Assembly (NCBI RefSeq): GCF_009299835.1
Contig: NZ_VKCZ01000008.1
Span: forward strand, 62,001 to 126,000
DNA: 64,000 bases
DNA from: Microlunatus speluncae
GTDB taxonomy: Bacteria; Actinomycetota; Actinomycetes; Propionibacteriales; Propionibacteriaceae
Direction: 5' to 3'
Shown: positions 1 to 7,925 of the stretch, in pieces
How the letters are laid out: the number at the start of each line of letters is the position of its first letter
Numbering within the stretch: the stretch's first letter is position 1
The notes under the pieces: model-generated
Told to the model about the DNA's origin: nothing
The model's database searches: none
The model's input: only the letters and a program-made list of their open reading frames with translations
Position numbers and translations under genes: made by a program

Positions 1-77
1 AGTCGCGCGCTCTGACTCATCCCCGGGATGGTGACCGGCTTGCGCTTCTTGCGGGGCGGCGAAGTCATTGTGCTCAT
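1..77 (-). CDS. Sugar ABC transporter permease, second subunit (N-terminus only)
   Basis: An ATG at 77 opens a reading frame that leaves the window after 25 codons, beginning MSTMTSPPRKKRKP. It starts 5 bases after the stop of the LplB-like permease, the usual position of the partner permease (LplC/YtcP type) in this importer class. The visible part is only a basic cytoplasmic N-terminus, so the assignment rests on operon context. It would form the membrane channel together with the 83-1102 product. Confidence 0.55.
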   Translation of the reverse strand, partial: MSTMTSPPRKKRKPVTIPGMSQSAR

Positions 78-82
78 CGTGA

Positions 83-1102
83 TCAGTCCTTCGTCGAGTA
101 GACGCCGCGTTCACCGAAGATGTGGGCCACCTTGTTGGCGCCGAGCACGAGCGCGGTGCCGATCAGGCCCTTGACCAGTCCCACGGCCGCTGAGGCACCC
201 CAGTTGCCGCCGACGATGCCGCGGTTGTAGACGTAGGTGTCCAGCACCTCCGACGCCTCGAGCCCGACCGGGCCCTGCTGCAGGAAGATCTGCTCGAAGC
301 CGACGGTCAGCGCGTCACCGAGCCGCAGGATCAGCAGCAGGATGATCACGCCGCGGATCGCCGGCAGGGTCACGTGCCACAGCTGGCGCAGCCGACCGCC
401 ACCGTCCACCGCGACCGCCTCGTACAGATCGAGGTCGACCCGGGAGATCGCGGCCAGGAAGATGATCGTGCCCCAGCCCGCGTCCTTCCAGATGATCTGG
501 GACGTGATCAACGGGATGAACAGCGACGGTTCGCCGATGATGTTCATGGTGAGGAAGTCGTTCTGCCGGGCCCAGGTGTTGTAGAGGCCCGCATTGCCCA
601 GCATGTGCTGGAAGATCGCGACCACGATCACCCAGGACATGAAGTGCGGCAGGTACAAGATCGACTGCACGACCCGCTTGATCTTCTCGCCCAGCAGCGA
701 GTTCAGCAGCAGCGCCAGGGCGATCGGCACCGGGAAGACGAACACGATCTGCACCAGCGAGATGATCAACGTGTTCTTCAACGCGTTGAGGAAGTAGGGA
801 TCACCGTTGAAGATGATCTCGAAGTTCTCCAGCCCCACCCACGGCGCTTCCCAGATCCCCAGATACGGCTGGTAGTCCTTGAAGGCGATCACGTTGCCGA
901 GCAGCGGGACGTAGTGGAACACCAGCACCAGCAGGACGCCCGGTAGGGCCAGCAGCAGCAGCGGCTTGTCCCGCCAGAACCGCCCGAAGGCCGACAGCTT
1001 GCGATCCCCCGGCACCCTCGGTGACCCGCCGGCGCGAAGCTCGTCGTTCGTCGGCTCGACGTCCCCGGCGCCGATCGCGGTGTCGGTTCTCTGCGAACTC
1101 AT
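83..1102 (-). CDS. Carbohydrate ABC transporter permease, LplB-like
   Basis: This 339-residue membrane protein is a permease of the LplB (COG4209) group, which imports oligosaccharides with a solute-binding protein and a second permease. After a hydrophilic N-terminus of about 45 residues come around six hydrophobic segments, the first being LLLLALPGVLLVLVFHYVP. The EAA-type coupling loop is visible as EAVAVDGGGRLRQLWHVTLP, which docks the ATPase. It is the first gene of a minus-strand operon that continues out of the window; no ATPase is next to it, as is common where a shared MsiK-type ATPase serves. A LacI-type dyad lies 116 bp upstream of the start. The substrate cannot be told from sequence. 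Confidence 0.88.
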   Translation of the reverse strand: MSSQRTDTAIGAGDVEPTNDELRAGGSPRVPGDRKLSAFGRFWRDKPLLLLALPGVLLVLVFHYVPLLGNVIAFKDYQPYLGIWEAPWVGLENFEIIFNGDPYFLNALKNTLIISLVQIVFVFPVPIALALLLNSLLGEKIKRVVQSILYLPHFMSWVIVVAIFQHMLGNAGLYNTWARQNDFLTMNIIGEPSLFIPLITSQIIWKDAGWGTIIFLAAISRVDLDLYEAVAVDGGGRLRQLWHVTLPAIRGVIILLLILRLGDALTVGFEQIFLQQGPVGLEASEVLDTYVYNRGIVGGNWGASAAVGLVKGLIGTALVLGANKVAHIFGERGVYSTKD

Positions 1103-1217
1103 GCCACCTCCCTCTTCCCTGAGCGACTTCCCCCGGTCGAGAACCGAAATGTCAACACAGCGATTTCACTGAATGAAACCGCCTCACGGTGCCTCGGCAA
1201 GCCTTTCCCGCACGCTA

Positions 1218-1233
1218 TTGCAACCGATTGCAA
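1218..1233. promoter_or_regulatory. Candidate LacI-family operator upstream of the sugar ABC operon
   Basis: TTGCAACCGATTGCAA is a dyad of two TTGCAA blocks around CCGA, close to the CG-centred palindromes bound by LacI-family repressors. The flanks extend the symmetry (GCTA on the left, ATAGC on the right). It lies in the 161-bp gap upstream of the permease at 83-1102. No regulator is adjacent; the only LacI-type gene here is at 47774-48811, and linking the two would be speculation. Confidence 0.55.
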
Positions 1234-1263
1234 ATAGCAAGGGTGACCGGCGTAAATGATCTG

Positions 1264-3888
1264 TTACGGGGTGGTGCCGCTGGGCTCCTTGCCCTCGATC
1301 AGGTCCATGAACACGTCTTCCAGCCGACCGCCATGACGTTCGGTGAGCTCCGCCACCGGACCGGTCGTCAGCACCCGGCCCTGATGCATCATCACGACGT
1401 GGCTGCAGGTCAGCTCGACCTCGGCCAGCAGGTGGCTGGACAACAGGACCGTGCGACCCGATGCCGCGTACTCGGCGAGGACCGCCCGCATCGCCCTGAT
1501 CTGTGGCGGATCGAGCCCGTTGACCGGTTCGTCCAAGATCAGCAACTGCGGCAGGCCGAGCATGGCCTGGGCGATGCCGAGCCGCTGCCGCATCCCCTGG
1601 CTGTAGCCACCCACCCTGCGCTTGACCGCCGACCCGAGATCGGCGATCCGCAGCGCCTCGTCGAGGTACGCCTCCTCGATCGGTCGCCCGGTCGCGGCCC
1701 AGTGCGCGCGGAGGTTGTCGAGGCCGGACAGGTGCGGCAGGAAGCCCGGTCCCTCGACCAGCGCGCCGACCGATCGCAGCACCGGAGCCCCCGGCCGGAC
1801 CGGCCGGCCGAGCACGTACGCGGTGCCGGAGTCGGGCCGGATCAGCCCCATCATCATCCGGATCGTCGTCGTCTTGCCCGCGCCGTTGGGCCCGAGCAGC
1901 CCGACCACCTGGCCCGGCTCGGCCCGGAACGAGACCTGGTTGACGGCGCGGACCCGGGCGGCGCCGAAGCGGTCCCGGTAGCTCTTGGTCAGGCCGTCCA
2001 CGGCCAGCGGGGTGTCCCGCAACTCCGGCCGCTCCTCGCCGTCGACGGCCAGCGCCGCGGCCCGCCGACGGCCGATCACGATCGCGCCGATCGCGGCCAG
2101 CAGCAACACCCCGACCACGATCGGCAGCCAGACCGTGATCGAGAAGCGGTTCACCGGCGCCACCTCGACGGGGATCGGGTCGAGACTGGGCAGGTCGAGC
2201 GATTCGTCGACCAACTCGAGTTGATAGGCCGCCGCCTGGTCGGGCAGGGCATAGGCCTGGTCGGTGCTGGAGATCACCAGTTGGACCCGGTGTCCGGGGC
2301 CGAACCGGTGGGCGATCGGCGCCAGGTTGAGCGTGACGTCCTTCGCCTTCCCCGGCTCCAGCCCCTCGATCCGGATCGGCGCCACCGCCAGCGCGGGCAG
2401 CACGGCACTGGTCGGATCGGATCCGCCGCCGGCCGAGTCCGGGCCGAGGTCCCACAGGGCGGCGAACAGGGTGGCTGAGCCGGTGGACGAGGTGAGCCGG
2501 ACCCGCGCCCGCGGGCTGCCGACCAGGGTCAGCGGCTCCGCGACCGGCTCGCTGGTGAAGGCGACCGACTGCCCGGGCAGCACCCCGATCCGGTACGCCT
2601 CGGTGCCGGTCAGGGAGGCGAGTTGCCGGCCCAGCCCGGGCAGGTTGGTCAGCGCCGCCGGCACCCCGCCGGGTGGCGCGATCATCCGTTGCCGGTCGCC
2701 GCCCAGAGGCAGCGAACCCCGCCGCATCGGCGGCGCGTTGCGGCCCGGGTAGCTGGCGCTGGTCAGCTGGTCGACCGGGCGTTGGGCGCCGTCGGCCGAC
2801 GGCCGATTCTCGGGGATGGCGACTTCGAACATCGGCCGCGGCTCGGCCGTCTCGGCCCGGAGATAGTGCCCGAACCAGGCCTCGAGCTCGCCGAACAGCG
2901 GATCGATCGCGATGTCGCCGTCGTGCCCGCCGGTCACCCAGGCCATCCGGGCCGGCGTCGTCGCCGGCAGCCCGCGGAAGTTGGCGTCGGCATGGTCCAG
3001 CGGAAAGAGCGAGTCGTTCTCGCCGGCAATGATCAAGGTCGGCGCCGAGATCCGGTCCAGGACATGGCTTGGGCTCGACCGGTCCAACAGGTCGACCAGC
3101 GCCGGATTGGGCCGGCCGGTCCGCGCGGTCTCCAGGTAGGCCCGGCACAGGTCGAGGGCGAACCGGCCGCAGAGGGACTGGTCCGGCTGCTGATCCGGGC
3201 TCTCGGGATTGCGGGTGTCGAGGAAGAACAGCGCGGCCCAGCGGGCCTTGAACACCCCGGCCGCCTCGACCGGATCGACCTCCCCCGGTGACTCCTGGGT
3301 CCCGCCGGTCGCGTACTGCGGGAACAGGGCCTGCGGCAGGCTGTTCCAGGTGAAGGCCGGCGCGATCGCGTCCACCCGCGGATCGGTGCCGCCGAACAGG
3401 GTGGACGCGCCGCCGTAGGAGACACCGGCCAGACCGATCACCGGGTCCGTGCCGTTCTTGATCACCTCGGGCAGGGTCGTCGCGAAGTCGATGATCTTGG
3501 TCAGATCGGCCACCTCGAAGTCCGGGTGATCGAGATGGATCAGCCCGCCGGAATCGCCGAAGCCGCGGGCGGTGTAGGTGATCACCGTGTAGCCGCCACC
3601 GGCCAGCCGGCGCGCGGACTCGGCGCTGTCGGCCTTGCTGCCGTTGAAGCCGTGGCTGAGCACGATCGCCGGCTGCGGCTCCCCCGGCTTGGCCGTGAAC
3701 ACCGATCCGTCCAGCTCGACCGGGCCCGAGCCCGGTTCCGGTGTGCCGGCGATCCGGACCGGCGTCTCGACCACCTCGTCGGCGCGGGCCGGCGTCGTGG
3801 GTACGGCCAGCAGTCCGACCAGGAGCAGCAGGGCCAACAGGATCCGGACCGGTGCGACGAACCGGTGGCGGCGCGGAGACTTCGACAC
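1264..3888 (-). CDS. Secreted-domain S15/CocE-like alpha/beta hydrolase fused to an ABC ATPase
   Basis: This 874-residue protein joins two activities across one membrane span. A basic N-terminus and hydrophobic stretch (residues 15-30) end in TPARA, a signal-peptide-like region. Residues about 60-340 are an alpha/beta hydrolase of the X-Pro dipeptidyl-peptidase/CocE type: GVSYGG nucleophile Ser157, Asp292 in GENDS, His322 in GGHDGD. A jelly-roll-like C-terminal S15 domain follows to about 575. One membrane segment (582-606) precedes a cytosolic ATPase with Walker A GPNGAGKTT (666-674), signature YSQGMRQ and Walker B LLILDEP. The topology implies an external hydrolase coupled to an internal ATPase; a separate permease would be needed and none is adjacent. 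It follows the amidohydrolase by 3 bases. Confidence 0.85.
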   Translation of the reverse strand: MSKSPRRHRFVAPVRILLALLLLVGLLAVPTTPARADEVVETPVRIAGTPEPGSGPVELDGSVFTAKPGEPQPAIVLSHGFNGSKADSAESARRLAGGGYTVITYTARGFGDSGGLIHLDHPDFEVADLTKIIDFATTLPEVIKNGTDPVIGLAGVSYGGASTLFGGTDPRVDAIAPAFTWNSLPQALFPQYATGGTQESPGEVDPVEAAGVFKARWAALFFLDTRNPESPDQQPDQSLCGRFALDLCRAYLETARTGRPNPALVDLLDRSSPSHVLDRISAPTLIIAGENDSLFPLDHADANFRGLPATTPARMAWVTGGHDGDIAIDPLFGELEAWFGHYLRAETAEPRPMFEVAIPENRPSADGAQRPVDQLTSASYPGRNAPPMRRGSLPLGGDRQRMIAPPGGVPAALTNLPGLGRQLASLTGTEAYRIGVLPGQSVAFTSEPVAEPLTLVGSPRARVRLTSSTGSATLFAALWDLGPDSAGGGSDPTSAVLPALAVAPIRIEGLEPGKAKDVTLNLAPIAHRFGPGHRVQLVISSTDQAYALPDQAAAYQLELVDESLDLPSLDPIPVEVAPVNRFSITVWLPIVVGVLLLAAIGAIVIGRRRAAALAVDGEERPELRDTPLAVDGLTKSYRDRFGAARVRAVNQVSFRAEPGQVVGLLGPNGAGKTTTIRMMMGLIRPDSGTAYVLGRPVRPGAPVLRSVGALVEGPGFLPHLSGLDNLRAHWAATGRPIEEAYLDEALRIADLGSAVKRRVGGYSQGMRQRLGIAQAMLGLPQLLILDEPVNGLDPPQIRAMRAVLAEYAASGRTVLLSSHLLAEVELTCSHVVMMHQGRVLTTGPVAELTERHGGRLEDVFMDLIEGKEPSGTTP

Positions 3889-3891
3889 AGA

Positions 3892-4998
3892 TCAGCCGCC
3901 GACGAAGCGGTGAGTGCCGCCGGCGACGACGTGCCGCGGCCCGGTCAGCACGGACGGGTCGGTCCGCGGGTCGGCGGGATAGATCACCAGGTCGGCCCGG
4001 GCGCCCGGCTCCGGCCGGTCCGACCGGCCGAGCCAGCGCCGGGCCCGCCAGGAGCCGGCCGCCAGCGCACCCTCGGCGCCACAGAAGTCGGCCATCCGGG
4101 CGATCTCGGTGCCGATCAGCCCGTGTGGCTGGTAACCCCCGGCGTCGGTCCCGGCATAGATCGGCACGCCCGCGTCCCAGGCGGCGGCCATGGTGGAGCG
4201 GTGGCCGGCCTGGAGGGCCCGCATGTGCTTGGCGTACGCCGGGAACTTCTCCTCACCCTGGGCCGCGAACCGTTCGAACAGGCTGACCTGGATCATCGTC
4301 GGCACCAGCGAGATCTGCCGCTCGGCCATGATCGCGATCAACTCGTCGGTCAGGCCGGTCCCGTGCTCGATCCCGTCCACGCCGGCATTGATCAACTCCT
4401 CGGTGGCCTGCTCGCCGAAGACGTGGGCGGTGACCCGGACGCCGAGCTGGTGGGCGCGGTCGATCGCCGCGCGGGCCAGCTCGACCGGCCACAACGGGGC
4501 CAGGTCGCCGAGGCTGCGGTCGATCCAGTCGCCGACCAGCTTCACCCAGCCGTCACCGGCCGCGGCCTGGCGTTCGACCGCCGCGATCAACTCGGCCGGT
4601 TCGATCTCGTCGGCGAAGTTGCGCAGATAGCGCTTCGGCCGGGCGATGTGCCGACCGGCCCGGACGATCCGCGGCAGGTCGGGCCGGTCGTCGACCCAGC
4701 GGGTGTCCGAGGGCGAGCCGGCGTCCCGGATCAGCAGCACCCCGGCATCGCGGTCGGCCAGCGCCTGAGCCTCGGCCGTGGCCCGGTCCACCGCACCGCC
4801 GGCGTCCAGCCCGACGTGGCAGTGGGCGTCGACCAGTCCGGTCAGGATCCAACCGTCGCTGCCGATCGAGGTCGCGTCCGCCACCGGCCCTTCGCGGAGG
4901 AGTCCGTCGACGACCCAGAGGTCGACGGACTCCTCCGCGGGTAGCAGCGTGCCGGAAATGTGGAGCCGGTCGGGGTTCGGTCCGGGCGCCGGCGCCAT
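3892..4998 (-). CDS. Amidohydrolase family protein (imidazolonepropionase-like)
   Basis: The 368-residue product is a metal-dependent TIM-barrel hydrolase of the amidohydrolase superfamily. Metal-site motifs are present in order: DAHCHVG (about residue 57), a carboxylatable-Lys candidate in WVKLVGDW, HVFGEQ, EHGTG, and the catalytic Asp in GTDAGG. N- and C-terminal strands form the composite beta-sandwich typical of the family. No signal peptide is seen, so it acts in the cytoplasm. It sits between ffh (3-base gap) and the hydrolase-ABC fusion (3-base gap) in one apparent operon. Family members cleave cyclic amides, ureas or dipeptides; the substrate here is unknown. A perfect 19-bp inverted repeat lies inside its early codons. 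Confidence 0.82.
   Translation of the reverse strand: MAPAPGPNPDRLHISGTLLPAEESVDLWVVDGLLREGPVADATSIGSDGWILTGLVDAHCHVGLDAGGAVDRATAEAQALADRDAGVLLIRDAGSPSDTRWVDDRPDLPRIVRAGRHIARPKRYLRNFADEIEPAELIAAVERQAAAGDGWVKLVGDWIDRSLGDLAPLWPVELARAAIDRAHQLGVRVTAHVFGEQATEELINAGVDGIEHGTGLTDELIAIMAERQISLVPTMIQVSLFERFAAQGEEKFPAYAKHMRALQAGHRSTMAAAWDAGVPIYAGTDAGGYQPHGLIGTEIARMADFCGAEGALAAGSWRARRWLGRSDRPEPGARADLVIYPADPRTDPSVLTGPRHVVAGGTHRFVGG
4893..4939. repeat. Perfect 19-bp inverted repeat inside the amidohydrolase gene
   Basis: Arms 4893-4911 and 4921-4939 are exact reverse complements (core GGAGGAGTCCGTCGAC) with a 9-base loop. It falls in codons about 20-36 of the amidohydrolase, encoding ESVDL, WVV and DGLLREG. 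In the mRNA it would form a very stable hairpin just after the start. Confidence 0.85.
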
Positions 4999-5001
4999 GA
5001 C

Positions 5002-6579
5002 CTACTTGCCCTGATTATTGATCATTTTGCCAAGGCCGGGCGGCAACTGGAAGTCCTTGATGGCCTGCTCCAGCTGTTCTGGTTCCATTCCGCCGCCGAA
5101 CGCGGCCGCCGGATCGACGGTCTCCTCCGGCTGGCCCGACTTGGCCGCGGCCCGTTTGGCCGGGTTTCCGGACACCTTCTTGCCGCGCTTGTTCTTCTTG
5201 CCCTGCTTGGCCGCGGGCCGCTTCGCCGCTCCCGGCAGGCCCGGCATGCCGGGCATCCCCGGCATGCCCTTGCCCGTCGCGAGCTGGCTCATCATCTTGC
5301 GAGCCTCGAAGAACTTGTTCACCAGATTGTTGACCGCCGACACCTCGACCCCGGAGCCGCGGGCGATCCGGGCCCGCCGGGAGCCGTCGATGATCTTGGG
5401 ATTGTCCCGTTCCGACGGCGTCATCGAGTGGATGATCGCCTCGATCCGGTCCACTTCCTTCTCGTCGATTCCGGCGATCTGGTCCTTCATGTCGCCCATC
5501 CCCGGCAGCATGCCGAAGATCTTGGACAGCGGACCCATCTTGCGCACCATCTGCATCTGCTGCAGGAAGTCGGAGAGGCCGAACTCGCCGCCGCCCTTGG
5601 TGGTCAGCTTGGCCGCGGCCTTGGCCGACTGCTCGGCGTCGAACGTCTTCTCCGCCTGCTCGATCAGCGTGAGCATGTCGCCCATGCCGAGGATCCGGCT
5701 CGCCATCCGGTCGGGATGGAACAGGTCGAAGTCGTCGACCTTCTCACCGTTGGAGGCGAACATGATCGGCCGGCCGGTGGCCTTGGCGATGGACAACGCG
5801 GCACCGCCGCGGGCGTCGCCGTCGAGCTGGGTGAGGACCACCCCGTCGAACCCGACGCCGTCGGCGAACGCGTTCGCGGTGTTGACCGCGTCCTGGCCGA
5901 TCATCGCGTTGACCACGAACAGGACCTCGTCCGGGTTCACCGCATCCCGGATGTCGATCGCCTGCTGCATCATCTCGGCGTCCACGCCGAGCCGGCCGGC
6001 GGTGTCGACGATCACGATGTCGTACAGCTTGCGTTCGGCCTCCGCCATGGAAGCGCGGGCCACCGCCACCGGATCACCCGTACCGTTGCCCGGCTCCGGC
6101 GCGAAGACCTGGACCCCGGCCCGCTGACCGACCACCTGGAGCTGGTCGACCGCGTTCGGCCGCTGCAGGTCGGCCGCGACCAGCAGCGGCGAGTGACCCT
6201 GGCCCTTCAGCCAGTACGCCAGCTTGCCGGCCAGCGTCGTCTTGCCGGCACCCTGCAGGCCGGCCAGCAGGATCACCGTCGGCGGGTTCTTCGCGAACCG
6301 GATCACCCGGGTCTCGCCGCCGAGGATGTTGATCAGTTCCTCGTTGACGATCTTGATGATCTGCTGGCCGGGATTCAGCGCGCCGCTCAGCTCGGCCGAC
6401 TGGGCCCGCTCCCGGATCGCGGCGATGAAGTCCTTGACCACGGCCAGTGCGACGTCGGCCTCGAGTAGCGCTCGGCGGATCTCCCGCGCGGTCGCGTCGA
6501 TGTCGGCCTCGGTGATCCGGCCCTTGCCGCGCAGGCTCTTGAACGTCGCGGCCAGGCGGTCCTGCAGTGTGTCGAACAC
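5002..6579 (-). CDS. ffh: Signal recognition particle GTPase Ffh/SRP54
   Basis: Ffh binds 4.5S RNA and signal sequences and delivers ribosomes to FtsY at the membrane. The N domain is followed by the GTPase G domain with LQGAGKTT (G1), DLQRPNAVDQL, DTAGRL (G3) and LTQLDGDARGG. The Met-rich M domain ends in a GMPGMPGMPGLPG run and a lysine-rich tail. I place the start at the GTG at 6579 (VFDTLQDRLA), preceded by GAGGA seven bases upstream; an in-frame extension to 6660 adds 27 residues unlike Ffh. Product 525 residues, normal for actinobacteria. It heads a minus-strand group with the amidohydrolase and hydrolase-ABC genes. No 4.5S RNA gene was recognised in the window. Confidence 0.97.
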   Translation of the reverse strand: MFDTLQDRLAATFKSLRGKGRITEADIDATAREIRRALLEADVALAVVKDFIAAIRERAQSAELSGALNPGQQIIKIVNEELINILGGETRVIRFAKNPPTVILLAGLQGAGKTTLAGKLAYWLKGQGHSPLLVAADLQRPNAVDQLQVVGQRAGVQVFAPEPGNGTGDPVAVARASMAEAERKLYDIVIVDTAGRLGVDAEMMQQAIDIRDAVNPDEVLFVVNAMIGQDAVNTANAFADGVGFDGVVLTQLDGDARGGAALSIAKATGRPIMFASNGEKVDDFDLFHPDRMASRILGMGDMLTLIEQAEKTFDAEQSAKAAAKLTTKGGGEFGLSDFLQQMQMVRKMGPLSKIFGMLPGMGDMKDQIAGIDEKEVDRIEAIIHSMTPSERDNPKIIDGSRRARIARGSGVEVSAVNNLVNKFFEARKMMSQLATGKGMPGMPGMPGLPGAAKRPAAKQGKKNKRGKKVSGNPAKRAAAKSGQPEETVDPAAAFGGGMEPEQLEQAIKDFQLPPGLGKMINNQGK

Positions 6580-6673
6580 GAGCTTCCTCGAAGGTGCTTG
6601 ATGGCAAGACCCGCGGCACGGGTCAGACGGCTGTCCTGGCCAGCCTAACGGGGCCGCCAATCCGGCGCGGCGC

Positions 6674-7231
6674 TCAGTCGACCAGCCGGGCCGGATTGAC
6701 CACGACCTGGTACGGCCTCGTCAGCACCAGCTCCGTGTCGCCCTCGGCGCGGCCGGCCTCGACGTAGCGCCCGTCCACCAGCTCCCAGGCCGCGATGGAG
6801 GGGACGTCGGGATCCACTACCCAGTAGCTCGGGCAGCCCGCGTCCTCGTACCGGGAGTGCTTGAGTATCTGGTCGAACTGCCGGGTGTTCGCCGATACGA
6901 CCTCGATGATCAGTTCCGGCATTCCGGCCAACTGCTCCTCGCCGAGCCGATCTCGCCGAACCACCAGGGCGTCGGGACGAAGCAGGCTGTCCTCGGCGAG
7001 GTCGACGTTCAGCGGTCCGATGAACACTTCCAGTTCCTCAGGGCAGTTCCGCTGGAGCAGAATCACCAGCTCGCGCAAGGCGCCCTGATGCTGCCACGTC
7101 GGCGTCGGGGTCACGATCAACACACCATCGATGAGTTCGTAACGACGCCCATCGTCGGGCAACTCCTCAAGATCCGCCTTCGTGAACGGCGCGCCGGGCA
7201 CCGGCCAGGTAGCGACGACCTTTGCGCTCAT
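6674..7231 (-). CDS. Uma2 family (DUF820) putative endonuclease, copy 2
   Basis: This 185-residue protein belongs to the Uma2/DUF820 family with a PD-(D/E)XK nuclease fold. The family pattern is visible: RRYELIDG near residue 30, LRPDALVV, ELIIEVVS and the basic SRYEDAG helix, then SYWVVDP. The biological role of the family is not settled. It overlaps the upstream paralogue by 4 bases (ATGA), so the two are translationally coupled and arose by tandem duplication. The pair is separated from ffh by 94 bp. Confidence 0.85.
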   Translation of the reverse strand: MSAKVVATWPVPGAPFTKADLEELPDDGRRYELIDGVLIVTPTPTWQHQGALRELVILLQRNCPEELEVFIGPLNVDLAEDSLLRPDALVVRRDRLGEEQLAGMPELIIEVVSANTRQFDQILKHSRYEDAGCPSYWVVDPDVPSIAAWELVDGRYVEAGRAEGDTELVLTRPYQVVVNPARLVD

Positions 7232-7806
7232 CGCCGCTTTGCGATCAGCCGCGCTGGATTCACGACGACCGGATACGGCCGTTCCAATGACAATTCAGTC
7301 GACCCTTCGGCGCGGCCGGCCTCGACATACCGCCCGGCAACCAGATCCCAAGCGACAATCGACGGCAATTCGGGATCGACGACCCAGTAGCTCGCGCAAC
7401 GGGCTTGCTCGAACCGGGAACGCTTGAGGACGAGGTCGAACCTCCTGGTGCTGGGCGACAACACCTCGACCGCCAGTTCCGGCACACCGGACAAATCCCC
7501 ACCGTCGGCAAGCCGATCCTCACGGACCACCAGGATGTCCGGCTGCAACACCGTGTCTTCGGCGACATCGACATCGAGCGGCGCAAAGAACACCTCCAGC
7601 CAGCCCGGGCAGCTGGCATCAAGCAAGTCGAAGACTCCGGCTGCGGCACGCTGATGCAACCACGATGGCGACGGGCTCACGACCAGCACTCCGTCGATGA
7701 GTTCGTAGCGGCGCCCGTCCTTGGGCAACTCATCGAGGTCTGCCCGGGTCATCGGTCGCCCGGGCAGCGGCCAGGTAGCCGCCGCATGCGCCGTCATAGC
7801 TGTCAT
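7228..7806 (-). CDS. Uma2 family (DUF820) putative endonuclease, copy 1
   Basis: A 192-residue paralogue of the following gene, with the same motif order: RRYELIDG, LQPDILVV, ELAVEVLS, KRSRFEQ and SYWVVDP, consistent with the PD-(D/E)XK core. The ATG at 7806 has a good ribosome site (GGGGAGGA). The two copies share the MARYVEAGRAEG-type C-terminal region almost exactly (GRYVEAGRAEG), which points to recent duplication or gene conversion there. Function is unknown; DNA cleavage is a family inference. Confidence 0.85.
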   Translation of the reverse strand: MTAMTAHAAATWPLPGRPMTRADLDELPKDGRRYELIDGVLVVSPSPSWLHQRAAAGVFDLLDASCPGWLEVFFAPLDVDVAEDTVLQPDILVVREDRLADGGDLSGVPELAVEVLSPSTRRFDLVLKRSRFEQARCASYWVVDPELPSIVAWDLVAGRYVEAGRAEGSTELSLERPYPVVVNPARLIAKRR

Positions 7807-7925
7807 CGTAGTTCCTCCCCCGCGTCATCGGCAGAACGTAACGGGCGCCGCTGACAGCGACTGCGGACCGCATGCCGGGCCTCCGCGAATGGATCAGAAA
7901 CCGTTTGTCCTAGATTCGTTCCAGC

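Noticed and set aside
1184-3148. A minus-strand frame overlapping the hydrolase-ABC gene
   Set aside because: It is out of frame with the fusion protein, which has all motifs; the composition is Arg/Gly/Pro-rich noise.
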